In this document: positions 11,880 through 24,089 of the stretch, piece after piece
How positions within the stretch are numbered: the stretch's first letter is position 1
Layout of the letters: the number at the start of each line of letters is the position of its first letter
DNA from: Sipunculus nudus
Lineage: Eukaryota; Annelida; Sipuncula; Golfingiida; Sipunculidae
Direction: 5' to 3'
DNA: 64,000 bases
Assembly: GCA_026874595.1 (NCBI GenBank)
Contig: CM049313.1
Location: 54,460,659 to 54,524,658 of the forward strand
Translations under genes and position numbers: made by a program
Notes under the pieces: model-generated
What the model was told of the DNA's origin: nothing
The model's database searches: none
What the model saw: only the letters and a program-made list of their open reading frames with translations

Positions 11880-14176
11880 TGATCATGATTGGTGAGAAAA
11901 TGTGTACAAGAAAACATGGATGTATATATAAATCTACGTGGAGCTAATTCCCCCATTCCCCTGGATGCCCAAGGAACTTAACATGGTGGAGATGCCGGGG
12001 TAGTTTCCGGAAAACAAAGAAACATGCAGGCAAGTAATAATTCTCAAGAATGATCATTGAATTTTGGTGGACTTCTGAATGCTTCTTTAAACGACGCTGT
12101 GCTGACAACAGACTCATTTTCAACAGTGAGGTGTCAATTCGAAAATTTCACAGATTTTCTAGAGAGAATCCTGGACAATTTATGAGTGAATTCCAGTTAT
12201 ATGCTATGTTGCATCAGTTAGATGGACATAATACATAAAATTAGCTTTCATTGTCAGGACTGGAACAATACAGACCATAATGCTGCCTTGCAGTCTGCCA
12301 AGTTAGGAAAGGCCCATGGCCACTTACAACATGTAGCAATAGTGTTTTGCCTCAAATGTCAACTGGAAACACAAGTCACCCTGCACGGACATTTAACATG
12401 GAAATAAAAACTCTGCACCAACAGGTAGCCGAGTTGACCAAGGCGGTAAGCAGTATGTCATCAAGAAGGCCAAGTGCACCTCAGCTGGTCAAGCATGGTC
12501 AGGACCTCCCAACCACAATAACAATAACAACAGAGAACAGCGATACCAGCCCAGGCCCGGCACAGTGTGATACGCATGTCAGGGAATGGGACATGTTCAA
12601 AGATTCTGCAACAGGATTGCTGATGAACATCCGGCAGAACCTGACCAGGAATGTCGACTGTGTTCTCAGCTTGGACACCCAGCCAACAAGTGCCGGACCT
12701 TGACCCAGCAGCCACCAGGTCAGCAAGGAACGGGAAATTAGACAACCCCAGAAAACAAGGGCACAATCTTTTGGGCAAAATGTAAGTAGTGTCCACTTGA
12801 CTTAAATGATGGTAGGGAAGGAAATGATTTTCCCTATGCTTCAAGTTCATGTTCAGATGTAACCACAGATACAGACAGTGATGATGAGGATTATTGTCAT
12901 TTTAAATCTTTATCATATCTGCCAGTTAAATTTAGTACAAATCAAAGGTGAGCCCTCTCAAAAGGCAGTTTGGATTAAGCTGCCAAGTTTGGATAAAAGA
13001 AGAAGAGAATTAGTGAAGGAAAATGCTATTCCAAAAATAGATGCTATGTGAATATATACTGTATGCATAAACTATGTATGATGTAATTTGTGTTGATTGT
13101 AATATGTTTATTTTTATTTTAACTGTTAGAGCGCATGTTTTTTTAGGGTGATAATGGCAGCCCAGATAAGTTTCTCTTGGAGAAACAAGGAATTATACGT
13201 TGTGGTTAACTAGAAATAACCCAATGTAACATGACATTTCTGGGACTGTTAAGGAAACTGATTAGAATATTAGATTGTATGAATGAGGATTGGCCATCCG
13301 GATTGGCCATCCGATTTACGTCTGTTGTATGTTATGTGATTGCTTTATGATCAGACAATGTTATTCATTCCCAGTCATGATGTTATTTTGTATAGGTGTC
13401 ATGGGTCACCGATAGAATGTTCCTACAATTGCAAAACACGTTTAATTGTGTGCATATATGGGTAATTGCCTAGAGTATCATTTTGGTTTAGACCAAGTGT
13501 CCTTTTAGTCATTGCGCATATAGTGAGCCAGAGTATTCATAAACAGATGTATTTGTTGAGAATGAAAATGTATGAATTGTTACTAATGTTTATTCACTGG
13601 ATTATCCTATGTTTTTATCCAATGTGACACAGAATATATTAACTCGTCTACAGATACGGTGTCATTCATTAAGTAAATAAGATATATATGTTAGATGGCA
13701 ATACATGTTTATATAAACCTTGTGTTATGATATAATATACATGTTCTTGCAATGATTGTATCAGGAATGCTATGAAGCCTTCCACAGAATGAATTTTTCA
13801 GTATTTTTATCGGTGTATCTGCATATATGATGAAACATCATATGTTATTAACATTCCTTTATGTGAGGTTTTACATGGTTTCTGACTTTGTTTTGAAATG
13901 TTTTGTTTGTTTGTTACATTAAGTTCTTTATATCCTTTGCATTTGTTTATCTAGCTTGTATATTCCTATAATGATTACGGTAAAGGTCACATTTTATATT
14001 AACAGTATGTGGTGCAATATCAGAAATTGTAATGTTTCTTTATCTTTCTTATTAATCTTAAATTTATAGTGAATTGGCCATGATTGGTGAGTAAATGTGT
14101 ACAAGAAAACATGGATTATATATAAATCTACGTGGAGCTAATTCCCCCGTTCCCCTGGATGCCCAAGGAACGTAAC
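11880..14176 (+). mobile_element. Worn Gypsy-like LTR retroelement fossil
   Basis: About 100 bp ending at 11983 (from ATTGGTGAG to GGAACTTAACA) recurs at about 14080-14176 and reads as the 3' ends of two LTRs. Directly after the first copy, 11984-12000 is TGGTGGAGATGCCGGGG, the complement of the 3' end of eukaryotic tRNA-Ala and so a primer-binding site. Between them, about 12050-12740 keeps traces of gag, including a CX2CX4HX4C zinc knuckle (CRLCSQLGHPANKC). No convincing pol domain remains. The element is heavily broken and much shortened, and the outer parts of its LTRs cannot be matched, so its left boundary is a minimum. It is older than the Gmr1-like element downstream. Confidence 0.65.
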
Positions 14177-14698
14177 CCTTGACATCAGATAATGAGTGAC
14201 GAATTAACCATAGTACCTGCATATGAACCAACCCAAGCACACCTACCACCTCCATGGTGATCGCTGTCAGTTTCTATATCCCGCACGACTTAACTGTTAT
14301 TCACATAACCTAAAGTTTTGAAATGCCGTAAAAAGTTATGTAAATGGTTGACACCTTTTTAAAATGACTAACTTAACCATTTACATTATAATTCACATAA
14401 CATGTGGGAGATACATGCTTATACATGCAGGGTTTAGTTATAACATAATTATTTGCTTTCCTGGTTGGTGACATTCCAAATTAACATATTTAAAGATAGC
14501 CTGGTATGTGCTGTTACACAATAACTTTAAGGCATAGTAAACATGATAAATTATATCTGTTTCTTCATTTACACTTTCAGACGGCTTCAGATCGGCTTGT
14601 CCTGCCATTCTGGCGTTTCGATAGATGCACGAGTGGTGCTTTTATAAGAACCAACACTTCCAATAGAAACTAATATCGCAAAATACGCTTTTTCATAT
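14177..14698. other. Intron 1 DNA between LTR elements
   Basis: No gene or repeat recognised. The last four bases, ATAT (14695-14698), are the left copy of the target duplication of the next element. Confidence 0.6.
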
Positions 14699-15466
14699 TG
14701 TTATAGGTGCTCTATTATATGACACGGGCGTAACTTGTGTTGTTGTTACATTCTGTACTGGTTGAACTCTCGTTGTCATGTGGGCCTTGAGTTTTCACGC
14801 TTGGTCGTGGGTCACGTGATGAGCCTGGTATGTGTAAATACACAGCGATGTCTTTCTAGAGAATTCCTTAAAAGCGTGTTTACTGTTGAGTAGGGTTCTT
14901 ATAGACTGTTCGAGAAGTCGAAGGTTCCCGGCTTAGGGTGTGAAGGTATATAAAGGGCTGTTTTTTAGAACCAGGAGGCAGACAGCAGAGCAGATACCAG
15001 TGGACACAGAAGCGCGTGTCAGATTCTAAGACCTTATCCGACATATGCGGCAGTTACAGATTTTTTCAAGAACTTTCCTTGATTTTATACATTTGGACTT
15101 CAGTTTACTTTCTGTGTTGTTACAAGAACTTTCCACTGGACTGCCATTCTCCGAGAGTTTACATTCAAAGGACTTATCTTAATGACACTGTTGGTATCCA
15201 GGTATTGTACCATTATCTTTCTGTGTGATTGTATTGAGTTACCGCTGTTTCACTGTATAATTGTATTTATTTAGTGTATTGTATTGTTAGGGTTGTTTTA
15301 CGAATAAATTATAATTATTTGTTTACAAAAAAACCACTGACTTCTTTATTCATTCCCCTAGACATTTCCCGCTGCCTAGTGTTACAGAATCTGATTTTTT
15401 TTATCTCCATTACAAAATTTGTGTTCATCACGCATACGTGATCTGTTTATATTAGGTTCCGTAACA
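14699..15466 (+). repeat. 5' LTR of the Gmr1-like element
   Basis: A 768 bp repeat beginning TGTTATAGG and ending CCGTAACA, with the usual TG...CA ends. It carries a TATA box (TATATAAA, 14947-14954) and a polyadenylation signal (AATAAA, 15303-15308). It pairs with 27294-28054. Confidence 0.9.
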
Positions 15467-15472
15467 TAAAAT

Positions 15473-15490
15473 TGGGGGCTCGTCCGGGAT
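15473..15490 (+). promoter_or_regulatory. Primer-binding site, tRNA-Pro type
   Basis: TGGGGGCTCGTCCGGGAT lies six bases after the LTR end and is the complement of the 3' end of tRNA-Pro. The same 18 bases serve as the primer-binding site of murine leukaemia virus, so the primer assignment is firm; the match reflects the shared tRNA and not kinship. Confidence 0.9.
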
Positions 15491-15608
15491 TTTTAATAGT
15501 TTTCAAATTTATTAGGCCTTGACCTGGACACATTGTTTTATCATACATTGTTTACAAGATTACATATTGTTTACAGTACATTGTTTACAGGATTTATCTC
15601 AGTGGTTT

Positions 15609-16720
15609 TTAGCTCAGCTGACTTTCAGTCATGCTAAGCTATAGCGATGGGTCTTTGTCCGTCGTCCTTCCGTCTGTCCGTCCGGCCGTTAGCAGGGCAC
15701 AAATCGTAACCGTAGGGGCTAGGGCCATGAACCCTATGCAGTCTTAGAGGTTCTAAAAAGATCTCCTTGCAAACCTGAAATTAGGTCACTGCGACCTATA
15801 TTCTCGAAGTTATGGGGTGTGTTTGCACCCCCCAGAAAAAATTCTTTTTGCCAAAATTTTCATCCCAAACCTTCCATCTTTCACATACAGCTCACCTACC
15901 AACAGGGGAAGAACAATAATTATTTTGAGGTTACAAGGTCAAAGGTCAAGTTCACAGAACCAACTTCATTGAAAATCCTGTGGATGGATTTTAAGCCAAC
16001 CTTTCATCCCAATTCTTTGATCTTTCACATATAGCTCACCTACTAAGTTGGAGAAGAATCCTATAGATGTTGAGGTCACAAGGTCAGAGGTCAGGGTCAC
16101 AGGATCCACTTCTTTGAAAAGGTTGTGGACACATTTCAAGCTAGACCTTTCATTCCAAACCTTTCAGCACTGATATCGCTTCTCTGCTAACAGGGGAAAA
16201 GACCTGTTGATTTAGAGGTCAAAGGTCAAGTGCACAGCACCCTCTTCTTGTGTGGAGTCATTTTCAAGCAAACTTTTCAATCTATACTTTCCATCTGTCT
16301 TATATGGCTTACCTACCAATAGGGGAAGAAGCCTGTTGATGTTGAGTTCAAAAGGTCAAAGGTCAAGGTCACAATATTGTTTTAAATGCTTGTGAACATA
16401 TTTCAAGTGAAACTGTTCAACCCAAACCTTCAGTCTTTCACATATGCCTCATCTATGCATCACTGAATGTGATTCAAACTTCATATTTATGGGTCTTTTT
16501 GCATGAAGAAATAACTAATTGATTTTGAGGTCAGCTGGTCAGGATGTTAAAGGTTGCAGGTCTAAGTTATTCACTCATTGGTTGCCAAGTAATTACACCC
16601 GGCCAGATTTAAGTGGTTAGTAGTTACCCATCATTTAGAAAGAATCCAGTTGATATGTGGGCAAAAGGCCGATCATAGGTCAGGTCAACTTATTTTGTAG
16701 ACCATCTCTATTTTTCTTGT
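15609..16720 (+). repeat. TAGCTCAGCTGAC-family repeat with AGGTCA direct repeats
   Basis: The head TAGCTCAGCTGACTTTCAG is followed by GTCCGTCGTCC, a linker, and at least four degenerate tandem modules of about 140 bp. Each module holds two or more AGGTCA half-sites: a DR1 at 15936-15948, a DR2 plus DR1 at 16073-16093, a DR1 at 16216-16228, and a DR1 plus an abutting third half-site at 16353-16371. It lies inside the 5' untranslated part of the Gmr1-like element and so is probably a later insertion. The right end is indistinct. Confidence 0.75.
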
Positions 16721-17925
16721 ATATATAAGCTTTCGCTCCAGCTGGTACGTCTCACCGTGTGGCTGTAATTGTGAGTGACACTGGTGACTCCTTTTTGTAT
16801 CAGGCTATTAAGTGATAAGGCTGAGTGATTTCATACATATAAGGCCTAGTAAAGGACAGAATGTGGAGAAATACAATAATAACTAGCAGTTCCAATAATG
16901 ACGATGATTAATCTGCATAATGGTAATTTGATACTGTTAAATAATCCATAAGTTCATCATACTCCTCTACCATGAAAATTTAGGTGTAGACACCTTAATT
17001 TTTAAAATATAGAACAATAACTTAGAGATTTATGAGCAAAATAAGTTCCAATAATGGCAATAGCTTATTTTCATATAAAAAATTCATTAAATGGTAGTTT
17101 GAAACCTTTCATCATATTCCTGTACCAGGAAAACATAGATGTAGACACCATAATCTCTGAAACAGTACAAGTACTAAGAGAGATATGAGCCAGTAAAGAA
17201 GTTCAAATAATTACGACAGCTATTTGCAGTAGCAAAATAAATCACGACATAGCTGCTTTAATGAAGACTAGAATAAAAAAGTAGTAATTACAGAGGTTAA
17301 ATATGTTGCCAGATTACGTATATTAAATATATTTAACGCTCGAGATAGGGACAAAATATCTGTATGTTACTAACTACTTTTTTGCACATGGATGGGCAGG
17401 CATTAATCAGAAAAAGAAAGATTCCCCGAACGATCGTTTCGTTTGAATGGTGGTTACGCAAAACGATTCTTGTATGCATCAAAACGCTTCTTTACATGTA
17501 CGTGCAATTGTCAAAGACCATAATATCAACACTGAATTGAGGTTTATATGTAAGTTTATTGAAGCAAAAAGCCTGAATACTATTCACTATTACGCACCAT
17601 CACGCAGTAGCGTTCAGGGGGCGACATGATGGCTAAGACTGCTGAAACTGTCAGATTTTCAATCTGCACGAACTTAATCATGGCTCGTGGTATACATATA
17701 AAACTTTAAATATAGAACCTTGAAATGTATATCTTTCGTGCGATATATAACTTGTTATAAAAATCTTGGTAATTGTCACCAAATAATACGTTTAAAACAC
17801 ACCTGCTGTAACACAGCGGCCCACTTCGTTGGGCATGGTCAAGTAACATTGAAATAAATGCCTACTTTAAACTCATTTGCAGCATTGTTTAGCAACGATT
17901 ATTTGTTTAGAAAGTTAAATGAATA
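16721..17925. repeat. Degenerate ~155 bp tandem units and flanks
   Basis: Between about 16880 and 17260 a unit containing AGTTCCAATAATGRCRA and 'GTAGACACC' recurs about three times (near 16886, 17041 and 17199) with strong divergence. The remainder is AT-rich with no gene. All of it lies between the primer-binding site and gag of the Gmr1-like element. Confidence 0.5.
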
Positions 17926-18251
17926 AAAAGCTGACATCGTGAAGAGTCGCACAATGGCTGGCGATCGTTTTAAAATCAAGTTTGAGTGCCGCCATGTGCT
18001 GAAACGCCCTGGTGTTCTGCTAAGAATATTTTGAACGGCTGTACGCGGTGGGTGGTAAACAGAACAGCCACCTATTCCGTCCCAGTGTAAAAGCTGACAT
18101 CGTAAAGAGTCGCACAATGGCTGACGATCGTTTTAAAATCAAGTTTGAGTGCCGCCATGTGCTGAAACGCCCTGGTGTTCTGCTAAGAATATTTTGAACG
18201 GCTGTACGCGGTGGGTGGTAAACAGAACAGCCACCTATTCCGTCCCAGTGT
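17926..18251. repeat. 163 bp tandem duplication
   Basis: Two head-to-tail copies (17926-18088 and 18089-18251) of a moderately GC-rich unit that differ at only about two positions, so the duplication is recent. The - strand open frames here (17899-18117 and 18020-18256) are repeats of each other for this reason. Confidence 0.93.
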
Positions 18252-20145
18252 GCCATGCGCGAACGCTACCTTGACAAGATGGCTCCCCACACGGAAACTT
18301 TCTTGAAGCAAAAATCTTGCTTACCTCGACCGACCATTTTAATTTTACTTTAAAATCACTCGTTTTCACGCGTCATGTTTGCTATACGTGCGTATCTCGA
18401 CAAGGTAACTTCAGTTATTTTGGTATTTAGATAAATTGACCAGCGATGTTTTCAAACGCACCAGCAAATTGTGACATGGAGCGATGTCAGCGTACGATGT
18501 GACAATGATAAGTAACCGGTATGAAAATGATTCGAATCTTCCGAGTAATTAAAGAAATGGAATTTTCATCATAGATTAAGATTTCAAAATATTACTTTTA
18601 GAATTAAAACATACAGTGACTTTAAATGGATCTATCCAAAATATATTGGAAAATCAGTAGCAAACAAGAATACAGCACGGCATATAAAATCTGTATATTG
18701 ACCTTATTCCATCGGCCGTAGTAACATGTTCTACCATTTATATCTACAAGCGGGTTTCCCCTCTAACATTATTTCCATTTATATAATATATCCGTGATTG
18801 AATGAAAAAAACAAAGATTAAACAGAAGTATATGACCGGGCTATACGCATTCAAGGATGAAGGTTTCCAGAAACATAACATGGGGGCGAGAATATGGGCT
18901 ATTCAATATTGAGGTACATGTATCAGACATTATAAAAAATGTCAGTAAGTAACATGCTTAATTTGAACTTTTATAAAGATTTTACAGTGTTCTAAATTAC
19001 ATATTTTGATTTTCTGAATTTTTTTTATAAACAACATAGATTCCAAGGCAATCCGGCTCCGTCAAAGTAATGACCGGTAATACCGATTTTTTCCAACAGA
19101 CGTCGCCACTAGTCCTCACCATGAATAATCTCATTCATTTTAATCTCGTAATAAGTTTTGTTATTGTTCAATGTTAATTGTTATTGTTCAGTTGATTGCA
19201 AATAATTATTATATTTTATATGAACATTTAGACTATACAATTTTATACAATAATTCTGTGACTACAAAGAGTATTTCCTCTGTGGTGTGCTTGAGCTCCT
19301 ATTATCGCCCATAGGAGTGCCATTTCCGGGAGAGAGTTCTTCTCACAGTTCATTTCTGATAAACCATCTATTTATGGCCGCATCCCGAGTGCAGGAAAAA
19401 AGTCGAGATTTTCGATTTTGAGTTTGTTTTAAAGGCCGATAAAAACCGGATTTACGGTAATGATATTCTTGAAATCATAAAAATATTAAAACATGTAGGT
19501 ATCATCAACCAGTATTGGAAAACCCAAACTTTCCATATAAGTAATTTAGAGCATATATATTATCAGCTTTTCGAATATGTACAAGGTCCCCGAGTTAAAT
19601 TAAGTCTGTAACAGACTATGACAGTATTAAGGTATCTGTTAACAAGGCAGGCCCACACTAACTTACTAGGGCCAAAAAGTAGATCACAGTACATAAAAGC
19701 ACTGAATTATTTTAACATTGATCCAGTAAAGATTGGCTTCAGACAGATACATTTTTCTCTCTTTGTTATTGGTAATGGACCAGTGCATATAAAGCAGCAA
19801 TAAACACTTAAGATCTTGTCTCTCACATTTGACTGATCATTTGTTGCATACATTAATCATCCATGTTCTGTCATGTGTGTAGACTGGTTTGTAACTGATC
19901 TGGCTCTACTTCTCTGACATTTAGCTTTTCTTGTTAGCTGTAAGCTGTATATAGTTTAATTAACTTGTCAAGTGAAATTCTTACTTCTTGTTACTTATCA
20001 ACAAAAATAAATTCAAAGGTCTGCTTGTTTCTTGATCCTCACTCAGTGAGGTTAATTAATTTTCAGTCAAGTTTTTATAACACATATCTTGTGCTATGCA
20101 CACCTTCATTATGAAGATTTAATTGATCAAATATATACTATGGTT
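18252..20145. other. No feature seen
   Basis: AT-rich DNA inside the long insertion between primer-binding site and gag. No domain, RNA or repeat boundary recognised; the open frame at 19618-19803 is unremarkable. Confidence 0.45.
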
Positions 20146-20547
20146 GGTTTCATATTCTCGAGGCAAAAATTTCGTGCATTTGGAACTTATTATGAAGGTT
20201 TCATTTACATGATCTCACCAGAAAGAAAATGAAACCCAAGTATGTCAATATTTGCATTTATTATATGATTATGAATAAATCCCGCACTGTCTCATATATT
20301 TCTGTTACAGTGGTTATATTATTATAATAATTAATGTGTATTTGCATGGGCCATGCACTGATTAGGTTGCTGATTGAGGAACCTTGTTTCCAGATGTCTG
20401 ATAACTAATCCACTTGTGCAGATGCATCTTCCACTTTTGTTCATCTGATGTATGAGGCATCTTATTCCCAAGTTTTTATATTCGTGAATAGTCCCATTCG
20501 AGAATACCATGAAATAATGACCCTCGCAAGCTGAAAGGTTAACTACA
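20146..20547 (-). mobile_element. MITE, older copy of the 38609 family
   Basis: Read on the - strand this ~400 bp stretch follows the element at 38609-39006 over its length. It has CTGTAGTTAACC at one end, GCGAGGGT soon after, TCGAATGGGA, GGAATAAGATGC and TGCATCTGCACAAGTGGAT inside, and AATATGAAACCAACCA at the other end. It is clearly more diverged than the 38609 copy. Confidence 0.65.
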
Positions 20548-20595
20548 GTATACACTGGTTGTTTCATGTTATATTCCCTTGGATGGTTGGCACCT

Positions 20596-22349
20596 TTTTT
20601 TTTAGCTCAGCTGACTGTAAGTCATCTGAGCTATAGCGATCACTCTTTGTTCGTCGGCCGTCCAGCCATCCAGCCGTCTGTCCGTTAACAAGGCACAAAT
20701 CGTAACCACTGGACCTGGAATTTTCTTACTTTACATCCAGAGAGGTCCATGAAAAATCTCCTTTTTAAAACATGGAATTAAGTCTCTGTTACCCATATTC
20801 TTCAAGCTATTAGGCTCCAAAGTACCCCCAGAATAATGAAAAATTTGATACAAAAGCTAAAATATCTAGATATTGATCATGAAGTGTTTAATCAGTTTCT
20901 GTAGACTGGTGGATCCACCTGTATTTTTTTTATATTTTATGACTTTTTTCTCTATTTTTGAGACCTCAAAAGATGCCGTCATCTGTTTACAGTCATCTGT
21001 TACAAAAGCTCAAGTTTCTGAACAACTAATGCATTGATCACCATGATTCTTAGCATGGATATTGATCATCAGATGTTACATAAGTTTTTGCAAAATGGAA
21101 GTGCCAACTGTATTTTTTTATTATTAACAATTTCTTTTCTCTTTTTTTGAGACTTTAAAAGATGAAATCATCTGTTAACAGCGCACAAATCTTGATGACT
21201 GGACTTAGAATCTTCTGTCTCAACATGCAGGGAGGCCCATGAAAAGTCTCTTTGGAAACCTGGAATTAGGTCTCTGTTACCCAAAATTTGTGAACTATGG
21301 GGCTTCCAAGAACCCCCCCCCCCCCCAGAATAATAGAAAATTTGATATAAAAAGCTCAAGTATCTGAACAACTTATGCATCAATCATCATGATTCTTTGC
21401 ATGGATATTGATCATGGAGTGTTTCATCAGTTTCTGCAGACTGGTGGCACCACCTTTTTTTTTTATTATTTTTTACTATTTTACTTCTATATTTTTGAGA
21501 CCTTAAAAGATGTGGTCATCTGTTAACAGGACACAAACCGTAATGACTAGACCTAAAATCTTCCTTCTTGACATGCTGGGAGGTCAATGAAAAGTCTCCA
21601 TGGAAACCTGAAATTAGGTCTCTGTCACCCATATTGACCGAGCTATGGGGATCAGATGTACCTCCCAGAACAACTAAAAATTTGATACAAAAGCTCTGGT
21701 ATCCAAACTACTAGTGCATTGAACGGCATTATTCTTTGCATGCATATGCATAATGGAGTGTTTCATCAGTTTCTGGTGACTGGTGGCGCCACTTTTAGTT
21801 TTTCGATTTTTTGCATTTTTTTTTCTCTATTTTGAGACCTTAAAAGATGCGGTCGTCCCTTAACAGGGCTTAAATTGTAACTATTGGTCCTAGAATCTTC
21901 AAACTTCATATCCAGGGAGATTCATGTCTCTGTTACCCATATTTTCTGAGCTATGGGGCTTATAAGCACCCCTCGGAATAATTGAAAATTTGATACCAAA
22001 ATAGGGCACAAATCATAACCATGGGGCCCAGAATCTTCTAACTTGACATCCTGAGAGTTACTAAAAAGTTCTCCCCAGAAACCTGAAATTGGGTCACAGT
22101 AAACCTATATTCTTAGAGTTTTGGGGTATGTTTGAGCACCCCAGAAATAATGCAAAATACACACAATATGCCAGATTCCTCATGAAAGGCTGGCTGGATT
22201 GTCATCAAATTTGTTGTGCTAATGGGTCTTGAAGAACTTAAGCTAATATGCATCAACAATGATGCCGCCTATCTTAATTAGTTGTCTGTGCAAGGACATA
22301 TTATCAACATATCAGTCGGCTGAGCGTCATGACCCACGGGTCACTTGTT
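20596..22349 (+). repeat. TAGCTCAGCTGAC-family repeat, long copy
   Basis: This copy shows both ends well: a T-run plus TAGCTCAGCTGACTG head and a tail reading GCTGAGCGTCATGACCCACG then GGTCACTTGT. Inside, modules of about 340 bp recur, marked by 'CACAAATCGTAAC' (near 20694, 21183, 21533, 22004) and by GACTGGTGG followed by poly-T (near 20909, 21440, 21779). Head and tail contain imperfect inverted matches (AGCTCAGCTGAC against GTCGGCTGAGCG). No protein is encoded. It ends just before the gag start of the host retroelement. Confidence 0.75.
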
Positions 22350-22371
22350 TGTTATTGATTGACATTTTAAC

Positions 22372-23563
22372 ATGGCAGATTACAAACCTGAGACATTTGT
22401 TGACGATCCGGACCCTGATCAACTTGAACAGTTGTCAAAAGAAGAGTTGTTGCGTTTGGGAAAACACTTAGGGCTAAGTGTGAAAAAGCTTTTAGAAAGC
22501 CTGATATCATTGCTAAAATCATGCAAGATCTTATTACGAAGTTTTAATTGAAGAGACAGAAGTTGAAACATAAAAAAATAACAGCCTTGCTATGCAATTA
22601 GAATTGAAAAAGTTAGAAATGCAACATGAGCTATCATTAAAACAGTTAGAATTAGGAGAAGAGAGGGAAGAACGGTTAGAAAGAGAAAGACTAGAAAAAG
22701 AAATAGAAAGAGAAAGACTAGAAAAAGAAATAGAAAGAGACAGACTAGAAAAAGAAAAAGAAATTGAGTTAAAACGACTGGAGTTAGAAAGACTTAAAGT
22801 AGAACGTAGTCTAAGTGCTGCCCCAACTCAAAGTTTTGATGTTACTAAACACATTAGACTTGTCCCACCTTTTCAAGAAAAAGATGTTGATAAATATTTC
22901 TTACACTTTGAGAAGGTAGCTGAAAATTTAAAATGGCCTAAGGAAAATTGGACTATGCTGTTACAAAGTGTATTGACTGGCAAGGCCAGAGAGATTTATA
23001 CCGAGCTTTCAGTAGAAGCTGCTGCTGACTATGACCTGGTAAAACGGTTAATCCTAAAAGGTTATGAGTTAGTTCCAGAGGCTTACCGCCAGAAATTCAG
23101 AAACTGGGAAAAGCGCAAAGAACAGACCTACGTCGAATTTGCCAGGACAAAGGAGCAGTTGTTTGATCGCTGGTGTAGTGACAGATTATGACAATTTGCG
23201 CCAGTTGATTTTGCTTGAAGAATTTAAGTACTGCATTAACGCAGATGTTAAAACTTTTCTCGATGAGAAAAGTCCTGAAACACTTGACATTGCTGCTCAG
23301 TTAGCTGATGATTATTCATTGACACACAAAATGTCCTTTACTAGCAAATCAAACCAGTCATTCACAAACAAGAATGTAAAACAGTATAGTCAAAAGAAGT
23401 TTACAGCGCAGTCACCCAGTACTAATAGTCCCGATAGTTCAGCAAAGCCCATAGCTACACCTCAGTCTACGTCCACTGTGTCTAAGTCCAACAAAGACCA
23501 GTCATTTTCAAAGAAAATCTGTCATTACTGCAAGAAGGAAGGTCATCTAATATCTGACTGCTG
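22372..23563 (+). mobile_element. gag region of the Gmr1-like element
   Basis: It begins at an ATG near 22372 and contains a strongly charged helical stretch (LERERLEKEIERERLEKE...), a capsid part, and one zinc knuckle CHYCKKEGHLISDC near 23520-23561. Capsid fragments such as AYRQKFRNWEK and LILLEEFKYCINADV resemble the SCAN domain of vertebrate transcription factors (family pattern FRQRFR ... LLVLEQF). The region is broken and is described here only as part of the fossil. Confidence 0.8.
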
Positions 23564-24089
23564 AAAACTTGCGAATAGACCAAATAGCAAACCTTCTGGT
23601 TTTGTTTCAAAATCTATGCATAGCATAGTACAAAAGCCAGGCTCTTTTCATGTAAATAAGGGGTACAACTCCTTTGTTGACTCAAATAAAGAGTTTGATG
23701 CTACGGAGGCCAAAGTGCCGTCTAAATCCAAAGAAGAATCCGTAGATTACGGGGTAAAAACCTCAGTTGATTCCTGCGAGGAATTAAATAAGGCTAGGTC
23801 CTTTCAAGACTCCTGCGAGGAGTATTCTCTGTATATGGCTAAGTCCTTTTATGACTCTTGCGAGAGTATTTCAGATGAGGCCAGGTCCTCTCATGACAAA
23901 CAAAAGTTGACTCCCATGAGGAGTTTGGTAAGAATGTAGATTCCTTAGATGACTCTGAAACAGAGTTTATAACTGACACCTTCAATGTCAGTTCTATGTT
24001 TAATGAGGTTGAGGTAGTAGATTCCTTTCTTGACTCTGAAATGGAGTTATTTGAGCCATTCATACATGTTGGTTTTGTATCACCTTCAA

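Noticed and set aside
12461-12850. 129-residue - strand frame
   Set aside because: It lies antisense to the remnant gag with its zinc knuckle on the + strand, and has no family of its own.
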